Position numbers and translations under genes: made by a program
The notes under the pieces: model-generated
The model's database searches: none
Told to the model about the DNA's origin: nothing
Seen by the model: only the letters and a program-made list of their open reading frames with translations
Shown: piece after piece, positions 57,950 through 64,000 of the stretch
Numbering within the stretch: position 1 is the stretch's first letter
Layout: each line of letters opens with the position of its first letter
From: Arthrobacter sp. S39
GTDB lineage: Bacteria; Actinomycetota; Actinomycetes; Actinomycetales; Micrococcaceae
NCBI RefSeq assembly: GCF_004320525.1
Contig: NZ_SIHX01000015.1
Span: 20,511-84,510 of the forward strand
Reading direction: 5' to 3'
DNA length: 64,000 bases

Positions 57950-60895
57950 GTGCAAGCTGGGACTGTGGCAAAACCGTTGGACAACGGCGGCCCGGATTTC
58001 ATCGGACGGGCAGCGGACCTGGCAGAACTGGCCGGAGTCATCAGTGCCGTCTGTGCCGGTAGGGCCCGGACGTTCCTCATCTCCGGGGACGCCGGAGTGG
58101 GGAAGACGGCGCTGGTTGCCAAGGCGTGCGCGGCTGCTTCTCCGGAGGTTGCCATCCTCACGGGTGCAGCACTGCCGCTGGCCTCCATGGAAGTGCCGTT
58201 ACTGGCCCTGCGCTCGGCGTTCCGTTCCGCCGGAGCAGCCCGTGTTCCGGCGCCGTCCCATCTCTGGGAGGCCGGTCCGGAGCTTCCCCTGCTTATCGAT
58301 GAGTGGCTCACGGGGCTCAGCCTGGAGCGGCCCGTCCTGCTGGTGGTTGACGACCTGCAGTGGGCGGATCAAACCACGTTGGACGTCCTGATGTACCTTG
58401 TGGCCGGCCCGGAGGAGCGCCGGCTGGGGGTAATCGGAACCGTACGGCACGACGACGTCGGCGCTGGCCATAAGCTTGTCCGCTGGCTGGCAGATATCCG
58501 GCGGCTGCCCGGCGTGGGCACCAGGACGCTGGCTCCGCTCGACAGGCCGGACACAGAGGCGCAGCTCGCCGCGATCCTGGGCGCGCCGCCGCACCGGACG
58601 CTGGTCAACGAAGTGTTCGCCCGCTCGGCCGGCAACCCCTATCTCAACCTCCTGCTGGTGGCCGGCCTTGAAGCTGGAGACCGGCATCTTCCGGCCGGAT
58701 TCCCGCCTGACCTGAAGTCCGCCGTCCTGCGGTCCTGGCAAGGGCTGTCACCTGAAGCCCAAAAACTGACCCGGATCATGGCCGTCGGCGGAAAGGCCAC
58801 CAGCGGGGCCGACCTGCGGGAGGTCGCCGCGCCGTCGTTTGATCCCGAACGCATACCGGCGGCCCTGCGTTCCGCGGCGGAGGCAGGAATCCTGGACCTG
58901 GCCCCGGATGGAACCTACTGGTTCCACCATCCGCTCATCGCCGAAACACTGGAACTGGCGCTGGATGCCGACGACCGCACGAGCCTGCATTCGGCGTTCG
59001 CCACGTACTACGAACGGCAGCTCGACGGCGGCACACGCCCGGATGCCGCCGTCGTGGTTTCCCTTGCTGACCACCACCATCAGGCCGGCCATACCGCTGA
59101 TGCTTACCGCTGGGCACTGGTAGCGGCGGACGTGGCACGTGGGTCCGGAGCGAACGGCGATGCGCTGCGGATGCTCAGCCGGGCCCTGGATCTGCGCCAG
59201 GGACTGCCAGATGCGAAAGAACCAACCTTGGATCTGTGGGACCGGGTCCGTCAGGCTGCTTACGAGGCCGGGGCACTGTCCGTGGAACTGGAATCCATCG
59301 AGGCGCTGCTGGGCGGGTCCGACCTTCCCGGCGGAGCGCTTGCCCGGGCCGGGCTGATGGTGCGCCGCATGCACCTGCAGCTGTCCACCGGGCAGGGGTT
59401 CTTCCCCCTGCCCGACATCCGCGAGGCAGTCAGGCTCTCCGCAGCCGCGCCCCGCAGCTGGCAGCACGCCCTGGCCCTGGCCGAGCTGTCCCATGCAACC
59501 ATGTGGCACAACGAGCCGGGTGCCGAGGCTCCCGCCAGGCAGGCACTTGCCGTGGCCAGGGAGGCCGGGGACCACCGGGCGCTGTCCTACGCGCTGACCG
59601 CGGCGGCCATCGCCGAGACCAACGCGGGGCACCCCCAGGCAGGTATTCCCCTGGCGGCCGAAGGAGCAAAGGAGGCGCTCCAGGCGCGTGATTTCTGGGC
59701 CTTCGTCCACGCAACATATTGGACGGGCAACGCGAAAGGGCCCTGGACCAGTGCAGCGTATGCGGACCTGTTGCACCGGGCCAGGCAGGAACTTGTGGAC
59801 CGGGGTGCGCCCCACGGATACACGGCCAAAATTGCTGCAGACGAAGCGGCCAGCTACCTGGCCGTCGGTGACTGGCGGAAATGCCGGGCTGCGCTGCGGG
59901 TCGCTCTCGGCTTTGATCCCGGACCGATGGGGGACGTGGGTGCCAGGCTGACGGCCGCACGGCTCGCGGCGCTGCAGGGCCGGCACGACGAGGCCTCGGT
60001 CCACCTTCATCGGGCCGACGAGCTGTATGCGGAGACTTCAGGTCTCCTCAACCTGGACTTCGACGCGATCCGTGCGGAAGTTAACGCCGCGGCCGGGCGC
60101 CCGGAGGCAGCCTTCGAAGCGGCGCTCACAGGTGCCACCGGCCCGGGTCCGCCGCCCACCATGTGTGAGTGGCTTCTTCCCGTTGCCGCGCGCGCACTCG
60201 CGGACCAGGTCCAGCGCGCGCGGGACACGGGCTCACCGACGTCAGGCCTGCTGGCCACCGCCAACGATCTCCAGGATCGCTTCCCCGGCATCCTGCACGA
60301 ACGTTTGGGGGAGACGGAGCTCTACCGCCGGCAGGTGAAAGCCTTTGAACTCCTCTACGCCGCGGAGCTGGGCAGGGCACGGAATCCGAACGGCAACGGG
60401 CCGGAATGGGCGCGGACAGCCGATGCCTTCCGGGACGCGTCCCTGCCGTGGGAGGAAGCCTACGCCTGCCGGCGTGCGGTGGAGTCGCTGCTGCTGCATG
60501 GGCACAACCCTGGCCATCACGCGGCCCAGCTCCTCCGCCGGGGACTCGCCCTCGCAGCGGAGCTCCAGGCCGAACCGATACGGGAGGCCCTCGAGGGCCT
60601 CGCCGCGAGGGCGAGGATCCCGGTGGTGCCAGTGGCTGCCAACGGGCAGCGCCCTGCAGCAGTCCTGCCAGGCCTGACACCCCGGGAGCTGGACATCCTC
60701 GACCACGTGGTTGCGGGAAGGACCTACGGCGAGATTGCGCGGGCGCTGTTTATCAGCGAGAAGACGGTCAGCTCACACATCTCCAACCTGTTGCGCAAGA
60801 CCGGCGCAGCGAACCGGCTGGACCTTGCGCGGCTGGCTTCCGCCGGTCCTGCGTCGGGTCCTCCGGCCGGCGCTACAACAGACCGGCCGCGCTGA
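57950..60895 (+). CDS. LAL-family (large ATP-binding LuxR) transcriptional regulator
   Basis: Signal-responsive activator of 981 aa. An AAA/STAND-type ATPase fills residues about 15-330: Walker A GDAGVGKT at 46-53, Walker B PVLLVVDDLQWAD. A long helical, TPR-like middle (about 330-900) follows (RALDLRQGLPDAKEP, ALAVAREAGDHRALSYAL). The C-terminus is a LuxR/GerE HTH: LTPRELDILDHVVAGRTYGE, then SEKTVSSHISNLLRKTGAAN. GTG starts at 57950 or 57965 are possible; neither has a strong ribosome site. Target genes are unknown; no sugar operon is adjacent downstream. Confidence 0.9.
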   Translation: MQAGTVAKPLDNGGPDFIGRAADLAELAGVISAVCAGRARTFLISGDAGVGKTALVAKACAAASPEVAILTGAALPLASMEVPLLALRSAFRSAGAARVPAPSHLWEAGPELPLLIDEWLTGLSLERPVLLVVDDLQWADQTTLDVLMYLVAGPEERRLGVIGTVRHDDVGAGHKLVRWLADIRRLPGVGTRTLAPLDRPDTEAQLAAILGAPPHRTLVNEVFARSAGNPYLNLLLVAGLEAGDRHLPAGFPPDLKSAVLRSWQGLSPEAQKLTRIMAVGGKATSGADLREVAAPSFDPERIPAALRSAAEAGILDLAPDGTYWFHHPLIAETLELALDADDRTSLHSAFATYYERQLDGGTRPDAAVVVSLADHHHQAGHTADAYRWALVAADVARGSGANGDALRMLSRALDLRQGLPDAKEPTLDLWDRVRQAAYEAGALSVELESIEALLGGSDLPGGALARAGLMVRRMHLQLSTGQGFFPLPDIREAVRLSAAAPRSWQHALALAELSHATMWHNEPGAEAPARQALAVAREAGDHRALSYALTAAAIAETNAGHPQAGIPLAAEGAKEALQARDFWAFVHATYWTGNAKGPWTSAAYADLLHRARQELVDRGAPHGYTAKIAADEAASYLAVGDWRKCRAALRVALGFDPGPMGDVGARLTAARLAALQGRHDEASVHLHRADELYAETSGLLNLDFDAIRAEVNAAAGRPEAAFEAALTGATGPGPPPTMCEWLLPVAARALADQVQRARDTGSPTSGLLATANDLQDRFPGILHERLGETELYRRQVKAFELLYAAELGRARNPNGNGPEWARTADAFRDASLPWEEAYACRRAVESLLLHGHNPGHHAAQLLRRGLALAAELQAEPIREALEGLAARARIPVVPVAANGQRPAAVLPGLTPRELDILDHVVAGRTYGEIARALFISEKTVSSHISNLLRKTGAANRLDLARLASAGPASGPPAGATTDRPR

Positions 60896-60916
60896 GGTGC
60901 CGGGCAGAGGTGCCGG

Positions 60917-61594
60917 TCACCCGCGCGTCCGCATAAAGTCCGCAACGGTCGCCGCGAGGGAGGCGCCCACCTCATCGGCGCTGCGCTTTTTGCCGGCCAC
61001 TGCGAACGAATGGTCCCCGCCGTCGATCCACTCCAGTGCGGCGGACTCGCCGATCCGTGACACCACACCCTCCAGCAGGTCCGGGGTGGCGAACGTGTCG
61101 CGGGAACCCTGCAGGAACAGCATGGGCAGCGTGAGTCCGTACAGGTGTTCGTCGCGGATTTTCTCCGGCTTGCCCGGCGGGTGCAGCGGATAGCCAAGGT
61201 AGACGAGCCCGGCGGCAGACATACCTTCCGCAACCGCCATCGACGCCATCCGGCCGCCGAATGACTTGCCGGCCGCCCACACCGGCCAGGTGTCCCCGTG
61301 TCCGGCGCCCTGCCGCGCTGCCTCGTCCATCGCGGCCCGCCAGGCCGCGATGGCGGCAGGCGGCCGGTCCGGGAACTTCCGCCCGGCCTCCCGGTACGGG
61401 AAGTTGAAGCGCAGGGTGGCGACGCCTTCGTCGTTGAGGGCGTCGGTGAACCCGCGCATGAAGGGATGCTCCATACCCGCGCCTGCCCCATGGGCCAGCA
61501 CCAGGGTGGCAAACGGCTGCTCGGGACGTGCGTAGGACGCTGAAACCCCGACGTCGCCCACGGCGAAGGTCAGGGCGGACTCTGAGACGGTCAT
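60917..61594 (-). CDS. Alpha/beta hydrolase, KANL3/Tex30-like
   Basis: Soluble hydrolase-fold protein of 225 aa. LVLAHGAGAGMEHPFM near residue 32 provides the HGAG oxyanion motif, the nucleophile elbow is AAGKSFGGRM (Ser within GKSFGG), FLQGSRDTFATP carries the acid, and IDGGDHSF the catalytic His. This fits the Tex30/KANL3-like hydrolase family (dienelactone-hydrolase-like). Substrate unknown; a housekeeping esterase role is plausible. Divergent from the DedA gene across a 240-bp region with tandem repeats. Confidence 0.85.
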   Translation of the reverse strand: MTVSESALTFAVGDVGVSASYARPEQPFATLVLAHGAGAGMEHPFMRGFTDALNDEGVATLRFNFPYREAGRKFPDRPPAAIAAWRAAMDEAARQGAGHGDTWPVWAAGKSFGGRMASMAVAEGMSAAGLVYLGYPLHPPGKPEKIRDEHLYGLTLPMLFLQGSRDTFATPDLLEGVVSRIGESAALEWIDGGDHSFAVAGKKRSADEVGASLAATVADFMRTRG

Positions 61595-61647
61595 GGATCC
61601 ATCATGCCGGATTCAGTCCTGCTTCCGTCCTGCTTCTGCCCGCGTGC

Positions 61648-61704
61648 GGTTCCGTCAGCCTTCCGGTTCCGTCAGCCTTCCGGTTCCCTCAGCGTACGGT
61701 TCCG
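61648..61704. repeat. 17-bp tandem repeat in intergenic region
   Basis: GGTTCCGTCAGCCTTCC occurs at 61648-61664 and again at 61665-61681 without change; a degenerate third copy (61682-61697) and a partial GGTTCCG (61698-61704) follow. It lies between the alpha/beta hydrolase and DedA genes. No protein-coding role is apparent. Confidence 0.85.
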
Positions 61705-61834
61705 CCCTCGGTCTCTCCCGTCCGCGGCCCGGCGGCCTGGCGGTTGCCTGCACAGGCACGGCACAGCAGGGAGACAGCCGGACGTTAGCCCGGCGCCGGA
61801 GAGTGGGAGTCAACCCGATCCTGGAGGAACCACC

Positions 61835-62527
61835 ATGACCGCTGCCCTTGCCGCCCCCTTGTCCACCGCTAGCGCAATCCCATCCGCCGCGAACCCGGCG
61901 GCCGCTGATCTCAGCGGGGTCTCGGAGTGGGTGGTCGGCGTCATGGAGGCTGTGGGCGCACCCGGGGCAGGGCTGGTGGTGGCACTGGAAAACCTGTTTC
62001 CCCCGATCCCCAGCGAGGTGATCCTTCCGCTCGCCGGCTTCACCGCAAGCCGCGGCGGCTTCAGCCTGCTGGACGCCATTCTGTGGACCACGGCCGGGTC
62101 ACTGCTGGGCGCCTACGTGCTGTATCTCCTGGGCCGATGGCTTGGGAGGGACCGTACCAGGGCCCTGATCGGCCGGATCCCCCTGGTGGCCGTCGCCGAC
62201 GTCGACCGGGTGGAAGCGTGGTTCGCCCGCCATGGCAGCAAGGCGGTCTTCCTGGGCCGCCTGGTGCCGCTGTTCCGGAGCCTCGTCTCCATCCCCGCCG
62301 GGATCGACCGGATGCCGTTGTGGCGTTTCCTGGGACTGACGCTCGCGGGAAGCCTCATCTGGAACTCGGTCCTGATCCTGGCAGGATACTTCCTGGGCGA
62401 GAACTGGCCCCGGGTGGAGGAGTATGCCGGTGTGCTCCAGTTGCTGGTGATTGTTGCCGTGGCCGGTTTGGTGGTTCTGTTCGTTGCGAAGAAGCTGCGG
62501 AAACGGCGGGAGCGTGTCACCGTCTGA
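61835..62527 (+). CDS. DedA-family membrane protein
   Basis: Polytopic protein of 230 aa of the SNARE-assoc/DedA (VTT) family, implicated in lipid scrambling and membrane homeostasis. Family marks are ALENLFPPIPSEVILPLAGF, GSLLGAYVLYLLGRWLGRD and GRLVPLFRSLVSIPAGIDRM (the re-entrant loop with the conserved Arg). A C-terminal helix and a basic KKLRKRRERV tail end it. ATG at 61835 with GGAGGAA; the frame extends upstream through the tandem repeats without a ribosome site, so the shorter start is chosen. Confidence 0.92.
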   Translation: MTAALAAPLSTASAIPSAANPAAADLSGVSEWVVGVMEAVGAPGAGLVVALENLFPPIPSEVILPLAGFTASRGGFSLLDAILWTTAGSLLGAYVLYLLGRWLGRDRTRALIGRIPLVAVADVDRVEAWFARHGSKAVFLGRLVPLFRSLVSIPAGIDRMPLWRFLGLTLAGSLIWNSVLILAGYFLGENWPRVEEYAGVLQLLVIVAVAGLVVLFVAKKLRKRRERVTV

Positions 62528-62572
62528 GCCCATTCTGTTTGCCGGGGAATGGGCGGGGTGTAGCTTGTCCCC

Positions 62573-63595
62573 ATGGCGAGCGAACAGACCACCCTTACCG
62601 TCCCCGGCCCGAACGGCGACCGCGAGATGCGGATTTCCAGCCCCGGCAGGGTCCTTTGGCCCGAGCTGGGACTGACCAAACTCGACCTCGCACGCTACAT
62701 GGTGGACGTGGGGGAGGCGTTCATCTCCGCGAACGGTGACCGGCCGGTGGCGCTGCAGAGGTTCTCCGAAAACGTCGAGGGAGACCAGTTCTTCTCGAAG
62801 AACCCGCCCAAGGGAACACCGGATTTCATCCGAACAGTGAAGGTCGTCTTTCCGAGCGCGCGTTCGCATCCCATGCTTGTCCTCGACGAGCCGGCCGCCG
62901 CAGTGTGGGCCGTACAGATGAATACCGTGGTGTTCCACCCGTGGCCCTCTTTGGCCGGGGACACAGACAACCCCGACCAGCTCAGGATCGATCTGGACCC
63001 GCAGCCGGGAACGGACTTCGATGACGCCGTCCCGGCAGCGCTGGCGTTAAAGGAGGTGCTGGCGGAGGCCGGCCTGGCGTGCTTCATCAAAACGTCAGGC
63101 AACCGCGGACTCCACGTGTACGCGCCAGTTGAGCCCACTCGTGAATTCCTGGACGTCCGTCATGCCGTGATCGCTGCCGCCCGGGAGCTTGAGCGGAGGA
63201 TGCCGGACAAGGTCACCACGGCCTGGTGGAAAGAGGAACGGGGCAAGAAGGTGTTTCTGGACTTCAACCAGGCCAACCGCGACCGGACCATCGCCGGCGC
63301 CTACAGTCCACGCGCCCTGGCCAACGCATCAGTATCCTGCCCGATCAGCTGGGATGAGCTGGAGAGCATCAGCCCGAAGGACTTCACAATCCTTACGGTC
63401 CCGGACCGGCTGAAGACCGTTGGCGATCCCTGGGCCGGCATGAACGCGAACCCAGGCACGATCGATACGCTCCTGGGCTGGTGGGACCACGATCTGAAGG
63501 CGGGACTCGGCGAGCTGCCCTTCCCGCCCGACTATCCCAAGATGCCGGGCGAACCTCCCCGCGTGCAGCCCAGCCGGGCCCGCAAGCCGGACTAG
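62573..63595 (+). CDS. LigD-type polymerase domain protein (stand-alone)
   Basis: Primase-polymerase of 340 aa like the polymerase module of the NHEJ protein LigD. Visible motifs: RVLWPELGLTKLDLARYM near the start, FHPWPS (His122), DLDPQPG with metal ligands Asp140 and Asp142, KTSGNRGLHVY, and DFNQANRDRT. No nuclease or ligase module is attached and no ku or ligase gene is in the window. In actinobacteria such genes often occur apart from ku. A role in break repair or gap filling is likely from the family. ATG at 62573 follows a GGGGTGT stretch. Confidence 0.9.
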   Translation: MASEQTTLTVPGPNGDREMRISSPGRVLWPELGLTKLDLARYMVDVGEAFISANGDRPVALQRFSENVEGDQFFSKNPPKGTPDFIRTVKVVFPSARSHPMLVLDEPAAAVWAVQMNTVVFHPWPSLAGDTDNPDQLRIDLDPQPGTDFDDAVPAALALKEVLAEAGLACFIKTSGNRGLHVYAPVEPTREFLDVRHAVIAAARELERRMPDKVTTAWWKEERGKKVFLDFNQANRDRTIAGAYSPRALANASVSCPISWDELESISPKDFTILTVPDRLKTVGDPWAGMNANPGTIDTLLGWWDHDLKAGLGELPFPPDYPKMPGEPPRVQPSRARKPD

Positions 63596-63693
63596 GTCGC
63601 GGTCCGGCGTCCGGCCCCCGCCAACACCTCTTAGCCTGCCGCCGGGCGTGGTCTGCGGGCAATAATGTCAGTGCCTCCCGCCATGATTGGTAT

Positions 63694-64000
63694 ATGGGAA
63701 GAGCGGCGGTGGCGAAGGCATTTGCGGATATCGATGCTGCCTATGCGGTGCTTAGTGCCGAAGTGGACGGGACCGGCTCCGGCGCGGACGCGGATGACGA
63801 TCCGATGCAGGACACGTCAGATCTTTGCCTGGACATCCTGGCGGGGGCGGCCCGGTCAGAGCCGCGGATGGCAGCGTTGAAGGCCCAGGCCGCCGCGAAG
63901 TACGCGGACAATGTCCAGGCAATGGCACCTCCCACCATGTCCGCGCAGGCGCAGGAGGCGTCGACGGCTGCGGAGATCGCGTGCGTGCTGACCATCGGGC
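63694..64000 (+). CDS. DUF222/HNH (13E12-type) protein, 5' part
   Basis: Open frame from ATG 63694 to the window edge, 102 codons. The sequence MGRAAVAKAFADIDAAYAVL leads into a long Ala-rich helical region and ends EASTAAEIACVLTIG. That last segment resembles the conserved start of DUF222 in the large 13E12/HNH-endonuclease family found in many copies in Arthrobacter and mycobacteria. The HNH part would lie outside the window. The start codon is not certain. Confidence 0.65.
   Translation, partial: MGRAAVAKAFADIDAAYAVLSAEVDGTGSGADADDDPMQDTSDLCLDILAGAARSEPRMAALKAQAAAKYADNVQAMAPPTMSAQAQEASTAAEIACVLTIG

Noticed and set aside
61604..61834. N-terminal extension of the DedA protein through the tandem repeats
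   Set aside because: The extension is low complexity, has no ribosome site, and the GGAGGAA-ATG at 61835 fits the family length.

Overview
The window looks like chromosomal DNA of a high-GC actinobacterium of the Micrococcaceae (Arthrobacter/Pseudarthrobacter type). Supporting this are the GC-rich codon use, frequent GTG starts, 4-bp ATGA/GTGA gene overlaps, Opp-type ABC operons, PadR, SARP and LuxR-type regulators, an EF-G2 paralogue, an HrpB helicase and a DUF222/HNH-type gene at the right edge. I see no rRNA, tRNA, insertion sequence, prophage or CRISPR array. Assignments rest on motif reading, not on database searches.

Region 1 (1-14565) is a catabolic locus, probably for a sulfated glycan or glycoside. 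A lipoprotein-dependent Opp-type importer (5198-6748, 4193-5134, 2400-4196, 1548-2396) is translationally coupled to a cytoplasmic GH3 glycosidase (1-1551, cut by the window edge). Divergent from it are two sulfatases, each overlapping its own PadR regulator, a formylglycine-generating enzyme (FGE) that would activate them, and a GH-A-like hydrolase of the DUF5060/DUF4038/DUF5605 type. None of the enzymes has a signal peptide, so the substrate is probably imported and then desulfated and cleaved in the cytosol.

Region 2 (14566-21467) holds a degraded DUF1905/DUF5655 junction, a DoxX protein divergent from a Cys-rich HTH regulator, a 2H phosphoesterase-like protein, EF-G2 and a secreted gamma-glutamyltransferase.

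Region 3 (21492-42439) is the most unusual part. It encodes four kinds of metallopeptidase (HExxH plus seven-blade propeller, HAD-M28 fusion, M36, astacin/matrixin-like), an EndoG/NucA-type nuclease, a lipase-like alpha/beta hydrolase, two very large proteins of unknown function (1085 and 1637 aa), a four-helix membrane protein, a small protein homologous to the N-terminus of the first protease, and a SARP/BTAD regulator. None of the hydrolases has a recognisable signal peptide. Five promoters in the region share one architecture: two GTAACGCC-like octamers 11 bp apart, then 7-8 bp, then a -10 box. This is the classic layout of SARP-activated promoters, so the region is read as one regulon.

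Region 4 (42458-50427) is a tightly coupled operon: an FAD-linked 2-hydroxyacid oxidase-like protein, a complete Opp transporter with a two-domain ATPase, and an aminotransferase, behind a promoter with a long inverted repeat.

Region 5 (50444-64000) is mixed housekeeping and accessory content: a Nudix hydrolase, an APC permease with a structured-looking leader, a ribbon-helix-helix protein with a DUF4097 protein behind an apparently leaderless promoter with phased TGACGTCA sites, HrpB, small proteins, a LAL-type LuxR regulator, an alpha/beta hydrolase, a DedA protein, a stand-alone LigD-type polymerase and the start of a DUF222/HNH gene.
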